DNA of 64,000 nt from WVWN01 sp964563535 (GTDB taxonomy: Bacteria > RBG-13-66-14 > B26-G2 > WVWN01). The position numbers and the translations under genes were made by a program. Below, piece after piece: positions 40,181 to 50,781 of the stretch. The stretch is taken from contig CAZLXP010000001.1 in assembly GCA_964563535.1 (NCBI GenBank), positions 15,896 to 79,895 on the forward strand, in the 5' to 3' direction. The notes beneath the pieces are model-generated. The model worked only from the letters and a program-made list of their open reading frames with translations. It was not told where the DNA came from and searched no databases. Every line of letters begins with the position of its first letter. Position 1 is the stretch's first letter.

Positions 40181-43100
40181 TTAATTACGCGCATTTAGAA
40201 GTGGTATTCTAAATACGTCTTTATACGTGCGCCAGTCCATCTGGCACTCAGGTTTGTACCTATCAATACTGCGTCGTATTGATATATATGCCCATACCTC
40301 CATCCTCCGATTATCTGCAATTCGTTCTAAAATATCTCTTTTGATCTCGAGTAGGAATCCTTCCGATTTCGGCTTATGACGCCGACGGCCCTGATCGAAA
40401 GCTTCCTGCCACTCTATTGATCTAACGGCTTTATGCCCGTTCATATTATATCCAAACTCGTCGCCAGCCGCCGGTAGGAAGCCAACCTCCTCCGCTATTG
40501 AATGATTTAATGCGGCGAGGTCCAGAGTACGCGTTCCCCGAAATGCCCGTCGAGTGATAACTACGAGCGGGAAGAAGCCAGCGACGGAAGGTGGTGCGTT
40601 ACTTCTCGCTAATTCGTACCTATAAAGATTCCGAAAACGCGATAATGAGCCTTCCCGGATTTCGTCGTAAGCTTCGTCAACTGTCGGGACCGTTCCACCC
40701 CGAGGTATGCCGAACGTGATAACCCAGGTAAGGTTGGCGCGTTGCGTATCCGGGCTTAACCGCTCGCCCGTTCTTTGTTCGGTATTTTCGAATAACGTGA
40801 TCCACTCTGGATCTCGCGAATCGTAGTGGGCTTGTAGTCCTCCAACATCGGCGAATTCCAAGAATTCATCATCGGTAAGTCCATCGTTAATCCATGAAAT
40901 CCGGTCGGGGCGAATAACCCGTTTTACTAAATTATCAGTTGGATCCGAAAGCCTTAATATATCCTCGTTATATTGGAGGAAATCGAATTCTATCTGACCT
41001 GTTTCTACTAACGATTGTATAGCGCGGTTTAATGCCGACCGCGTTTCCCGTCCGAATTCGCCTTCTATCTCGATTAAATCGAAATTCGTATTAATGTTAT
41101 ATTCTTGATAGACAGCGTATTCGTCCTTAAGACCTTCTTCTAGCCGCGGATAAAGCCGTGAAAGTTCCGTAAGGAAACGTTTTTTGAGTTCCTCTCCTGG
41201 GGCTCCTTTGCCTAATACGTTCATCATCCACTCTATGTACTTCGGGAATTGAACCTTTTCTCCCGCTTTCATTTCCAATTGCGGAAGTCGTCGCGAGATA
41301 ATACGCGGCGACTCGACTAAACCGCGAGAACACGCGAGTGTCTTGGTCGGAATATCCGCTCCTCGTTGGGCCGCGACCTCTATAGATTTATCAATAGTAA
41401 TCCTTAGATTACGATGGTTTTCGTGCTGGCCGAGTTTTACAAGTCGGGATGCGAAACGTTCAGCTACTCCCGTGTTATAGATGAAGACCGAAAACATTAA
41501 AGTCGTAACATACTCCTTCTGTCCGTCCGTTAAACTTCCCCAAGTATCCAGGATTACTTCTATCAACTCTACCCGTTCTGTTAATAATCGGAAAAGGGCA
41601 TCCTGGGCTAATAGGCGGAGACCTACGACAGGGTAATCGAATAACTCGATTAAATAACTCAGGCACGCGTTTTCGAAGGTACTCGATCGCCCGTTAGTCA
41701 ACCACCCTAAGTCCGAAGGTTTTTCTATTATACCGGCTACGAGGCGTTTATTATACTCCGACCAAATATCGTAAAGTTTTAACGCGTCGAAACTCGAGGT
41801 TTTGGCGACGAATTTCAACAAATTATCGAGTTGGTAAATTATCGACTCGGGGTACTTTTGGTACTCCCGCCGGAAACCTTCGAATAAAACCTCTATTGAC
41901 TTTTCTTTGTCGAACTCCAGGAGTTTAGTGAAAATAATATGGCCAAGCTCCCCGTAAGATTCGAGGTATTTACCTAGAGCCTCCCAAGCTTCGACTAAAT
42001 CCGTAACGGCACGGTCCGGATCGGATGCTTCCCAACGACAAGCCACTTCGTACAAACCTACAGCTTTAGTCCCGGATCTACACCGTTGGCGATAGAACGC
42101 CTCCCATTCTTCCAACGCCGCTGAAGGTGCCGATTTCACCCATCCCGGCAATCGACTCCGTACTTCTTCATCAAGCGACAACGGGATATCTACGGTTCGA
42201 ACTAAACTGTCAAGCCACCCTTCGACATCGAAGTACCCTTCAAAGTCTTCGGCCGTAACGGCGACTGGTAAAATATCTGATATCGCGACGACGAACTCGT
42301 TAAAGGCTTGGCGAAGGATTTCCCTTGTTCGTAGTCCTCCCTCTAGAGGTGCGTCCATTGCTTTATCGGTTAATTCTCCGAAATATACGTCGATGTGTTT
42401 GTCTTCGATATCCTCCTCTTCTCGGCAGGCGGCTTTCGCCAGAGCCATTTTTATATCTGGGCGGGTACTATCTAATTCCCGGAGGCGTCCTTTTCGGGTT
42501 TCTTCACGACACGCTTCATCAAATATCGTTTCTAGTTCACTCAAAACGTCGCCCGAAAAACCTTCGAGCTCTTCCGCCCATCTTTCCCTTTCGGAGGATG
42601 CCCCAGGGTATAATCTGGTATCCGCGCCTTCTTCGCTTTTAGGCGGGTACTTCGCGTAATCACTACTTACTTCTAAGGGCGCATTTCCAAGCGAGATCCA
42701 CAATTCCGCCCAACGTCCTAACTCCTCAGGCATATCTTTCTCAACAAGGAGTACGTAGCGCCAGAATTCGTAAGCGTTTATAGCAGTACCAATATCGTCG
42801 TTTTTAAGGGCCGCTGAATAAACGGAGAACATAGCTGGCTTCGTTTGGTCGTTGAACCACCGGTAATCCTCCCATCGGTCTAAAGTTTCTGCAAGAGCTA
42901 GAACGAAGCGGCGGTCCACGTCGGTGTTCTCCGCGAGTACGCGTACGATATCACTTAGAGTAACATCTCGGAAAACCAGTTCCTCTTCGCGACTAAGAGC
43001 CTTTAAAGCTACCCTTGGGTCGATTTTCGAAATGAATTCGATTAGGCCCCCGATAGCTGTAGCTACTGTTTTCGCTTGCGTAACGCCGTCGAGTTTATGA

Positions 43101-46100
43101 GCGAGTGTTAATTGTTCTCGAACCCTATTAATCGAACCTTCGGGGTCTTGGTTGTGGGCGAATTCGAGTGCCGTAATAATATAATTAAACTGGTAATCCT
43201 TCCGCCAATATACTCCACAGCCGATATTTAATAAATCCGCCCAGACCCTATCCGCTTCATCAGAGAATCCGCACCGGCCCCACGCCGAAGCGCAGGCCAC
43301 TAACCAATTCGTAGCCGATGAAGCTTCTTCATTTTCCCTTACGCTTACTTCCACTATCTCGATTAGGTTACGGATCAACCCCTTCGAAACGTCGTCGTCC
43401 CCCATATTATAAACGGCTTCCGCTAAAGCTAATGTAGCCTTCGGATATAAGACAGCCCTCTTTCCATCCCGGCCTCGAAGCCATAACCGGGTAATTAGCG
43501 CGACGTCCGCTTCTGTTAGAATTGAAGTTATACACGACCAAACTTGTTCGAATAAAACATAGGCGCTTCGCCTGTAGAGTCCCTCGGTAAAATCGAACCG
43601 GCGGTCCAAACCTTCGAATAAATACGTTGGAGGATCTAACCCTTCCAATATACCTTCTATAATCGCGACAGCGGAATCTCCGTCAACTAATTCGCGAGTG
43701 TTGCGAACCCACAACCACGCAAGTCGCCCGATGGCGGAAACAACCGTTTTTACGGGTTCGGTTAATCCGGTCGTGGTCGCTTCGAACCACGGAAATCCGG
43801 TATCTTCTTGGAGGAAATAAATCCTCAATTGATCGTAAAGGGCGTAGATGTCGTCATTAAATTCAACCCCCGACCTCTCGGAACCCGAAAGGCTAGTTGG
43901 TAGCCGGGGTCGTGGGGCGGGGGCTGTTCGCGGTACGTCGTTTAGTACTAACTCCGGTAACTCAAGATATAACGCGTTCCGGAAGTCATCCGGGATTTCC
44001 GATAGGTTTAGTTCTCCTAACTCCGCCTTGGCTTCGTTTCCTACTCCCCTAAGCGTTAATATTAAACAGATTGCGGCGCTAGCTGTAGCCCTTACTATCG
44101 ACCCCACCCTATCAGAATCGCGGATACTCTCTAATGCGTCAATTATACCGCGTTCGGCATACTCACGTACGACTGCCATTTGGATTTTGGTATTTATCTT
44201 GGCGCCCTCAATATCCGTGACGGTTTCTCTCGTATAACGGCCGTGCAAAGGTTTGGTCTGCCAAACCGTATCTTCTATGCGCCGGAGTAATTCGACCGGG
44301 TTTCCTACGTGACTTTTCGCGCAGTACCATTTTATATTTGCTTGGACGTCGGACCCGGGATCGGGCGCTTCCCCTAACCCAGCTTCTATAATACGTCGTG
44401 GTAGTATCTTACCTCTCGATTTACGATACGAGAGAGCGAATTCAGCGAACTCGGTCGGACTACACTTCCTACGTTCACCGTCCCAGACTCTCCTCGTCGC
44501 TTCTTCATCGCGCCCCATATCCAAGAGTAATACCGCTAACTCGTTTTCCGACAATCCAATATTATGGTCTACAAGTGCGACCGTCTGTTTTAGAAGCGAT
44601 ATTCTAACGAACTCCAACACATCGTGGGTGAATGACGCGGCTTGCCATGCATAATCAAGGTTCCTCTGTATCTCGTAGATAGGCCTAAAGTTTTTCCACG
44701 CCCTTTCTAACCAATTACCGTCGCATATTTCCAGAACCTTAGTATATTCGCCGGCTTCAACCGCGTGTCGAAATTGGTGACGCCAAGTCTCATCCCTATT
44801 AGGGTGTTGTTCGTACCAACTCGTCATCGCTACAGCGATTTCTTTTTGTATGTCACTCGTACGTTCGTTTACGAAATCGGCGAAACTATTATGCTTAATC
44901 GCCCAGCTTTTGGCGTCAGAAACTCGTAGGAGATGTTTCGTACGCCTCAGCGTCTGGTGGACTTCTAGGAGTGTGGTTTCAGGTCTTACGAAAGTTAATA
45001 CGTCCTTTAAAGTTTCGGGCGTAATAAACTCGTTAAGCGCTGCCAAGAACGCTAGGATATGAACCGTTAGGGGATCGGATTCTAAATCAGCCCAAAGGTA
45101 ACGGAAGTAGTGATCAATCTTCTCACCTCGTAGCGTTGGCGCCGATTCGAGATACGTTTTTTGATCGAGCTTACTCATCCCTTGTAATTGGCTAGCTAGG
45201 ATATCCAGTATAAGGGGGACTCCTCGAGTTATTTCGCAGACCAACCTTAGGAATTCGCCAGAAAGATTAACGCCGCGGCGCCGGAAAAACTCGAACACTT
45301 GATCTTGAGTAAATCCGGGGACCTGGATATGACGCTTCGGATCACTTTCTATATGTTCGCGGACCGCCGAAGGTAAAACATCCGGATATTGCGAACTTAA
45401 AACGATCAATACGTTCTTCGGTAGTGTCGCGTCTAGTACATTCGTTAATGGTTGTTCGAGTGTTTCCCGGCTTTTACGATGTACGTGGTCCAAACCATCG
45501 ACGACGAAGATAACCCGGAGGCCACTTTTCGAGAGTCTCGATAACCAATTATTAAGCTGTTCTTGATTTAATTCGCCCCAGGGGTTCGGGAATTCGAAAT
45601 GAGGGAAGGCGTTTCGTAAACTAATACAAATCGATTGCGTAAATATATCGCCCCGGAGCCGGTCGTTTCCTAAACTCTCGTCGTTAGGGACGAAGCAATA
45701 GTACCCGAAAAGGATGCCCGGGTTTTCTCTCCGGTACATAGAAAGTGCCGTCGATTTCCCACTGCCGGGCTCCCCCTCAAGGAATACGAACCCTCTATCT
45801 AGCGTCTTAAGTGATTCGCTTATTTTGTCGAAAAGTGCCGGTGTAGGAACCCATAACTCCTCGTCAACAGGGAACTCCTGACTAACATGAATAGCGAAAT
45901 GCCTATCTAATCCTAATTCTTTGAGGACAACTTTCTTATCTACCTCTTGACGGGAGATAGACCAATTTACTATCGCGTCCGTTAATTTATAGAATTGCGT
46001 TTTATCTAGACCTAGCGTTGCAAGTTGGGCGAGTACTCTATATCTCATCGTTTCGCGGTCGGGTTGACCGAACTCGAAACGCAAACATTTAAGGAAACGC

Positions 46101-46621
46101 GACAATTCTTCGGGATCACGGAGGTCGGTCTGTTCAAGAATACAGTCTAGGATCTCCGCGTATTCATCGTATAACTCAGCCTGTTCGATATCGGTGACAT
46201 CGGGGTTCTCGTTAAAAGGTTTTTGGAATTCGCTGATAAAATCCCTGAGGCTTTTCTTATATTTACCCAGTCTAGTCCCGGCCCTCCGGTTAGAAAAAAG
46301 AACAACTTCTACAGGGTGATCGCCTTCGGCGATTTGCTTAAAACCGCGCACTAGTTTCCCTAGTAACGAAATCGAATCCCCGGCGCTCGTTAAAAGGTTA
46401 ATTAGGGTAAAAGAGAATGAGTCATCCTCAGAATATTTAACTTGGATGAAAGAATCTTTGTCGTCGGCTTTTACAATAATATCGTCGATATATTTGGCCA
46501 GTTGGGGGTTTTCTAAAATAATCGAGTTATATCTACTACCGGTTTCTATTAACGTCAGGACGTACGACGCTGCCACAATATTCTGGTAGTAGAATCCACC
46601 TTGCGCGTCAGCTCCTGCCAT
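40181..46621 (-). CDS. Avs-like STAND NTPase with N-terminal Cap4/DUF4297-type nuclease
   Basis: 2146 residues. N-terminus: GGFYYQNIVAA, KYIDDIIVKADD, FIQVKYSE (Asp 46/47, Gln 60-Val-Lys 62), the DUF4297/Cap4 PD-(D/E)XK nuclease layout. Next a NACHT/STAND ATPase: FLEGEPGSGKSTAL (Lys near 289) and VIFVVDGLDHVHRK. The remaining ~1400 residues are helical repeats typical of sensor arms. Avs proteins recognise conserved phage proteins such as terminase or portal, oligomerise with ATP and cut DNA indiscriminately. Length and order fit Avs1-3-type proteins. Single gene, promoter at 46823, bracketed by direct repeats. Confidence 0.85.
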   Translation of the reverse strand: MAGADAQGGFYYQNIVAASYVLTLIETGSRYNSIILENPQLAKYIDDIIVKADDKDSFIQVKYSEDDSFSFTLINLLTSAGDSISLLGKLVRGFKQIAEGDHPVEVVLFSNRRAGTRLGKYKKSLRDFISEFQKPFNENPDVTDIEQAELYDEYAEILDCILEQTDLRDPEELSRFLKCLRFEFGQPDRETMRYRVLAQLATLGLDKTQFYKLTDAIVNWSISRQEVDKKVVLKELGLDRHFAIHVSQEFPVDEELWVPTPALFDKISESLKTLDRGFVFLEGEPGSGKSTALSMYRRENPGILFGYYCFVPNDESLGNDRLRGDIFTQSICISLRNAFPHFEFPNPWGELNQEQLNNWLSRLSKSGLRVIFVVDGLDHVHRKSRETLEQPLTNVLDATLPKNVLIVLSSQYPDVLPSAVREHIESDPKRHIQVPGFTQDQVFEFFRRRGVNLSGEFLRLVCEITRGVPLILDILASQLQGMSKLDQKTYLESAPTLRGEKIDHYFRYLWADLESDPLTVHILAFLAALNEFITPETLKDVLTFVRPETTLLEVHQTLRRTKHLLRVSDAKSWAIKHNSFADFVNERTSDIQKEIAVAMTSWYEQHPNRDETWRHQFRHAVEAGEYTKVLEICDGNWLERAWKNFRPIYEIQRNLDYAWQAASFTHDVLEFVRISLLKQTVALVDHNIGLSENELAVLLLDMGRDEEATRRVWDGERRKCSPTEFAEFALSYRKSRGKILPRRIIEAGLGEAPDPGSDVQANIKWYCAKSHVGNPVELLRRIEDTVWQTKPLHGRYTRETVTDIEGAKINTKIQMAVVREYAERGIIDALESIRDSDRVGSIVRATASAAICLILTLRGVGNEAKAELGELNLSEIPDDFRNALYLELPELVLNDVPRTAPAPRPRLPTSLSGSERSGVEFNDDIYALYDQLRIYFLQEDTGFPWFEATTTGLTEPVKTVVSAIGRLAWLWVRNTRELVDGDSAVAIIEGILEGLDPPTYLFEGLDRRFDFTEGLYRRSAYVLFEQVWSCITSILTEADVALITRLWLRGRDGKRAVLYPKATLALAEAVYNMGDDDVSKGLIRNLIEIVEVSVRENEEASSATNWLVACASAWGRCGFSDEADRVWADLLNIGCGVYWRKDYQFNYIITALEFAHNQDPEGSINRVREQLTLAHKLDGVTQAKTVATAIGGLIEFISKIDPRVALKALSREEELVFRDVTLSDIVRVLAENTDVDRRFVLALAETLDRWEDYRWFNDQTKPAMFSVYSAALKNDDIGTAINAYEFWRYVLLVEKDMPEELGRWAELWISLGNAPLEVSSDYAKYPPKSEEGADTRLYPGASSERERWAEELEGFSGDVLSELETIFDEACREETRKGRLRELDSTRPDIKMALAKAACREEEDIEDKHIDVYFGELTDKAMDAPLEGGLRTREILRQAFNEFVVAISDILPVAVTAEDFEGYFDVEGWLDSLVRTVDIPLSLDEEVRSRLPGWVKSAPSAALEEWEAFYRQRCRSGTKAVGLYEVACRWEASDPDRAVTDLVEAWEALGKYLESYGELGHIIFTKLLEFDKEKSIEVLFEGFRREYQKYPESIIYQLDNLLKFVAKTSSFDALKLYDIWSEYNKRLVAGIIEKPSDLGWLTNGRSSTFENACLSYLIELFDYPVVGLRLLAQDALFRLLTERVELIEVILDTWGSLTDGQKEYVTTLMFSVFIYNTGVAERFASRLVKLGQHENHRNLRITIDKSIEVAAQRGADIPTKTLACSRGLVESPRIISRRLPQLEMKAGEKVQFPKYIEWMMNVLGKGAPGEELKKRFLTELSRLYPRLEEGLKDEYAVYQEYNINTNFDLIEIEGEFGRETRSALNRAIQSLVETGQIEFDFLQYNEDILRLSDPTDNLVKRVIRPDRISWINDGLTDDEFLEFADVGGLQAHYDSRDPEWITLFENTEQRTGERLSPDTQRANLTWVITFGIPRGGTVPTVDEAYDEIREGSLSRFRNLYRYELARSNAPPSVAGFFPLVVITRRAFRGTRTLDLAALNHSIAEEVGFLPAAGDEFGYNMNGHKAVRSIEWQEAFDQGRRRHKPKSEGFLLEIKRDILERIADNRRMEVWAYISIRRSIDRYKPECQMDWRTYKDVFRIPLLNARN

Positions 46622-46721
46622 AAATCAACGCAACCTCTTTCCTTAGTTCGATCCTACCGGTTTGATCGCAGCGGTCCTGTTTGATAACAACGTATTTTGC
46701 TGATACCCGCCCGCAAAGTTG

Positions 46722-46857
46722 ACGAAACGCCGCCCCCAGCCTGAGCCGGCGGGCGGCTTAGTGGAGTTGCCTCCGATCCTTTTCGCGTTCCTGTTCTCGA
46801 GCCTCCGTGAGTCCATACCGTCATTTTAATCGTCACTACGGCCTAAGTCAAGCGGAA
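46722..46857 (-). repeat. Direct repeat copy 2 (promoter plus GC hairpin)
   Basis: Same element as 39995-40130: TTGACTTAGGCC, TTAAAATGACGGTATGG, GAGGCTCGAGAACAGGAACG, CGGAGGCAACTCC and the GCCGCCCGCCGG hairpin. Confidence 0.8.
46823..46851 (-). promoter_or_regulatory. Promoter of the Avs-like gene
   Basis: TTGACT, 17 bp, TAAAAT on the minus strand; about 200 bases before the ATG at 46621, with a hairpin in between that could attenuate transcription. Confidence 0.7.
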
Positions 46858-47015
46858 GCGTCCTGTGTGCCGCCCATCACGGGAAGCCCCCTGGCCCACT
46901 TTGGCCCACCGCTAGAATCGACGCAAAACGCGTTTGGGTACCGAGATACCCCTGACGTACAGAGCGCTTTAGACGGCGCGAAGTCGCCGCTGACGTTTTC
47001 TGAGCAAGCCGGCCT
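46858..47015. other. Intergenic region
   Basis: GC-rich, between the direct repeat and the helicase stop. No gene or clear terminator. Confidence 0.4.
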
Positions 47016-50000
47016 TTACGCGCCGAAGACCTCCTTGATCAAGTCGTAGGCGGCGTTGATGCCGCCCTCCGCGGTCTCGTCGGTGGTGAGGAGGACGCCG
47101 CCCGGGCCGCCCTCTTCGTTTTCCTCGTAGGGGATGATGCCGTTCTCGCGGTACCACTTCTCCTTGCGTTCCCACTTCCTGCGATATTCGCGGTCGTGGA
47201 GGAGACCGCAATGCTCCCAGTAGTACGTGAAGCCGGTCTCGGCGTCGGCGACGGTGAAATCCGGCCACACGGTCCGGCCGTCTTTCCCGGTGAACGGCTT
47301 CTCGTAGCTGTATTCCACGCCGGCGTGTTTCAGGGCGTTAGCGATGATGACCTCCGACTTGGAGGCGACGAGCTCGCCGTTCTCGGTGAGATAAACTCGG
47401 TTGCGGTCGAGGGTTCGCGGCCGCCCTGGCTTCACCTCCACTACGCACGGGTCGGGGGCGTCGAAGAGGTTAGTCAGGCGTTCGGCAACGACGCTTTCGC
47501 CGGCGGAGGCATAGCTTTTAAGTTGGTAGACGTCGCCCTGGTAGAGAACGACGACGCGGTCCTTTTGGCGGGTGAGGGCGGTGTAGAGAAGTTCGCGCGA
47601 CAGGAGCCAGCACGGCTCCGGGAGGACGAGGATGACGACGTCGAAATCGCTCCCCTGCGCCTTGTGAACGGTGAGGGCGTAAGCGAGTTCAAGGTACGTA
47701 TCGCCGTCTTCGGCGAAGTGCTTCCCCGAATACTTATAGAGGATTCCCGGTTGGGAGGAGAACTCGACTTCGAGTTGATACGGCGCCCGTTTTAATTTCT
47801 TCCGCTTAGCCTCGTTAACGCACTCGCCCACGACGACGCCGATTTCGCCGTTAGCGACGTACTCGAGGGGTTCGTCCACCTGCGGCGCCCATAGTTGGTA
47901 ATGGCCGTGGTTGATGACGTTTATGACCTTCTCGCCGTAGACGATGCCCTCCGGGCCGATTGGCCGCGGTATATCGCGGCGCCAACCCTCTTTAACCTGC
48001 GCGCGGGCAATCGTATTCGCTTGGAAACGACGGTGGATCATCCGGTTGATTTCCGCGACGCCGTGCGCCAGGCCGCGGACCGGCGAGAGGATTTGCCAGT
48101 CGTCGGCGCGCGCGCCGGCGCCGGCGTTGAAGTAAACGCGGTCGCTATCCTTCCAGGGTTCGCCGCCGAGAGCGCGCGCGAAACCGACCTGGTCGTCGGG
48201 GCCATCGAGTTGTAGCTCCTCTACGATAACGTTCAGCAACCGCTCGCGCAGCTCATCCGGAGTGGACCATTTTTCGAAACGTACGTGCCGCGCTTTGCCG
48301 GTCGCGACGCGCGCGAAAATGTCGTCCGCGCCCGGGTCGAGCGCTCCGCCGCCGAACCAGTCGGCGAGGGCGAGGTCGTCGCGGCGGTCTTCCTCGTGCG
48401 CCGGTTGCTGGCGGCATAACACCGTGAGCTCGGCGTAACCGCGTCCGACGCGCGGCGGCGCCATCGTTTCGGCGTCGGCGGGCCGCAACTGCTCGACGAT
48501 ATCGACGAAGGGCCGCCCCGCGCCGATGGGGGGAAGCTGTTGCGTGTCGCCGACGAGGATGAGGCGCTCGATACCCTTGAGGTTTTCGAGGAGCGCGGCC
48601 AACATCTCCTCGTCCAACATCGACGCCTCGTCCACAACCACCGTCTTGGCGCCCTCGTAAGGTTTAGCGCCCGGCCGCAGGCGGTAGCGACCAGTCTCGG
48701 CGTCGTAGCGGCCACTGGGGGATAGTAACTGCACGATCGTGTACGCCTTAAGGTCGGCGAGGCCGACGCGGTTCCAAAGGCGAACGCGCGCCTTGCCGGT
48801 GGGCGCGAGGAGGAGGATGCCGTTGTCGCCGACTTGGGGCGCGCGGCACAGCGCGGCGACGAGGGTGGTCTTACCGGTCCCGGCCGGGCCAATAAGGACG
48901 GCAAAACGCGAGGCGGCGAGTTCCTCCAACGCGGCGGCTTTTTCCTGCGCGGCTTCTTCGCCTACATCTTGTCGTTTTAACGCGTCGGCTAGGAGCTTAG
49001 GCCAATCGGCTTCGACGACGTGCCGTTTCCCCTTCTCGATGCGCTTGAGTATGTTGGCGCGTATTAGGTTGCCGAGGTCCTGGAAGCGCCCTAGCTGGTA
49101 TGCGGGGCGGCCGTCGGCGAGTTGTTTCTCGACGACGTGCGGCGGAAGCTGGGCGACGAAGGCGCGGTACATATCGGCGGTAACCGGGCACGCCGGCTCG
49201 AGCGGCATCGATTTGACGGCCGCGACGACGGCATCCGCGGCCTGGAGGGTATGGCCCGCGCCGGCCTGGTTCTCTAAAACCTCAACAGTTAATGCCCGGA
49301 CGCGCCGCCAATCTACGGGCTCGGTTACGGCGGATGGTTCGGGAAGCGGGAAACGCTCGCGTACGGGCGACGCCGGGAAGACGCCCTGGTCGGTCGTCCG
49401 GATGCTAATGGGGTCGGGCGAGAAGCGGTCTTCCTCGTAGAAGAGGTAGGGGTTGGCGAGGAGCTCTTTGTCTGATACGTCGATGCCGTTCTCGCAGCGG
49501 CTCGGTTCGTCGTAGAAGCGGGCCGCTTGTTCTTTCGTGAGGTCGAGGCGGCTCGTCAGCTTGAGAACCGCTTTCCGCTCGGCCGGGAGGGTAGTCCACG
49601 TTTGTTTCAGCGTGTCGCCGATGCCGGCCGCGAGTTCCGGGGGGAGGTGCTTCTTCGGGTCGCGTAAGACTTTATCCACAAGGGGCCACGGGTCCTCGTT
49701 TTCGCCGACCTTCGCGGCGATCTCCCACGCGACGAAGTTGCCGCGCTCCAGGCCGAAAGCCGAAAGGACCGCGCCCAGGCCGGGGCAAGGCCCGCGCATT
49801 TGCCACAGCTCGCCCCACCGATCGTCAATCCACGCCAAGCACCGATCCCACGGTCCTTCGAACCGTTCGCGCGAGGCCTCGATAGCTTGCTTACAAGCGA
49901 GGAGTGAAGCGATGGCGGCGTCGTTCGAGACGTGTTCGCTCGCGTACGAGAACTCGAGCCGCCGGTCCTCGGGCGCGAAGGCGACGTAGGGCGTAGGGTC

Positions 50001-50777
50001 TAGGTCCTCGCCGGCGCGGAGGGCCTGGTCGAGTTGGTGGTACGGTAGGATGAAACCGTCTTTAAAATCGGGGCGGATGGAGTGGTGTATGAGGCGGTCC
50101 CATATTAAGGACCGCGTAGGGCCTTCGCCGGAGTATTCGTATTCGACGGCTTTACCGACGCGCAGTACGCGGCCTACGCCAACGATTACGCGGCGGTTAT
50201 CCTCGACGAAGGGGACGCGCTTGGCGTAGAAGAAACAGAGGGACTTCTCAGGTTGGATAAAATCGAAGAAGCAGTCGAGCAACGCCCTTTGGTTTTCTAG
50301 TTCTTGGACCCAGTCGGGGTCGAACGACAGCTTAGGTTCCCTCTTTTCGTCGAAGTCGAGGTCGTATTCTTCAACTAGACTTGGGGCGTGTTCCCACAAC
50401 ATCCACCGGAAAGGAATAGCGGCGGCGGTGTAGGGAGGATGGCGGAACGGCGTCGGCGCGAAGTGGCCGTGGGTATCGGGGCTCGTATTAACGTAAGGGT
50501 GTTTCTGGATACGGGTGAACTCGAAAGGCGCGAGGAAAGTCACGCGTTCGTCGACGCAACACGGGTATTCTTCATCGGCGAGATCCTTAACGGACTTCCC
50601 GGCTATTACTTCTTCGTGAGCGTCGTCGCGATCCTCCGCAATGCGTCTTAGGACCAGGCAATCGACGTTCGCGGCCGGCGATAAACAAACCCGTCCGTCC
50701 CACCCGGCGTCGTGCCACGGTACGCGAAGGGAGATGTGGCGGGTGGGGAGGTTGTCCTTCCTCTCTTGGGGAATCAT
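47016..50777 (-). CDS. RecD-like SF1 helicase fused to a C-terminal nuclease-like domain
   Basis: 1253 residues. N-terminal ~500 residues begin with VPWHDAGWDGRVC..., a domain I have seen in similar large helicases without known role. Helicase core from about 600: IGPAGTGKTTLVAAL (Lys near 636), VVVDEASMLDEEML, LVGDTQQLPPIGAG, ALTVHKAQGSDFD, LLYTALTRQKDRVVV, the SF1B RecD/TraA set. C-terminus (about 1135-1253): SKSEVIIANALKHAGV, VWPDFTVADAETG..YWEHCG, a PD-(D/E)XK-like nuclease core. Predicted 5'-3' helicase-nuclease acting on foreign DNA. One base separates its ATG from the possible stop of the mod-derived leader frame. Confidence 0.85.
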   Translation of the reverse strand: MIPQERKDNLPTRHISLRVPWHDAGWDGRVCLSPAANVDCLVLRRIAEDRDDAHEEVIAGKSVKDLADEEYPCCVDERVTFLAPFEFTRIQKHPYVNTSPDTHGHFAPTPFRHPPYTAAAIPFRWMLWEHAPSLVEEYDLDFDEKREPKLSFDPDWVQELENQRALLDCFFDFIQPEKSLCFFYAKRVPFVEDNRRVIVGVGRVLRVGKAVEYEYSGEGPTRSLIWDRLIHHSIRPDFKDGFILPYHQLDQALRAGEDLDPTPYVAFAPEDRRLEFSYASEHVSNDAAIASLLACKQAIEASRERFEGPWDRCLAWIDDRWGELWQMRGPCPGLGAVLSAFGLERGNFVAWEIAAKVGENEDPWPLVDKVLRDPKKHLPPELAAGIGDTLKQTWTTLPAERKAVLKLTSRLDLTKEQAARFYDEPSRCENGIDVSDKELLANPYLFYEEDRFSPDPISIRTTDQGVFPASPVRERFPLPEPSAVTEPVDWRRVRALTVEVLENQAGAGHTLQAADAVVAAVKSMPLEPACPVTADMYRAFVAQLPPHVVEKQLADGRPAYQLGRFQDLGNLIRANILKRIEKGKRHVVEADWPKLLADALKRQDVGEEAAQEKAAALEELAASRFAVLIGPAGTGKTTLVAALCRAPQVGDNGILLLAPTGKARVRLWNRVGLADLKAYTIVQLLSPSGRYDAETGRYRLRPGAKPYEGAKTVVVDEASMLDEEMLAALLENLKGIERLILVGDTQQLPPIGAGRPFVDIVEQLRPADAETMAPPRVGRGYAELTVLCRQQPAHEEDRRDDLALADWFGGGALDPGADDIFARVATGKARHVRFEKWSTPDELRERLLNVIVEELQLDGPDDQVGFARALGGEPWKDSDRVYFNAGAGARADDWQILSPVRGLAHGVAEINRMIHRRFQANTIARAQVKEGWRRDIPRPIGPEGIVYGEKVINVINHGHYQLWAPQVDEPLEYVANGEIGVVVGECVNEAKRKKLKRAPYQLEVEFSSQPGILYKYSGKHFAEDGDTYLELAYALTVHKAQGSDFDVVILVLPEPCWLLSRELLYTALTRQKDRVVVLYQGDVYQLKSYASAGESVVAERLTNLFDAPDPCVVEVKPGRPRTLDRNRVYLTENGELVASKSEVIIANALKHAGVEYSYEKPFTGKDGRTVWPDFTVADAETGFTYYWEHCGLLHDREYRRKWERKEKWYRENGIIPYEENEEGGPGGVLLTTDETAEGGINAAYDLIKEVFGA

Positions 50778-50781
50778 CTTA

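Noticed and set aside
47196..49440. Rightward frames inside the helicase gene.
   Set aside because: Shadows of a gene with complete helicase motifs on the minus strand.
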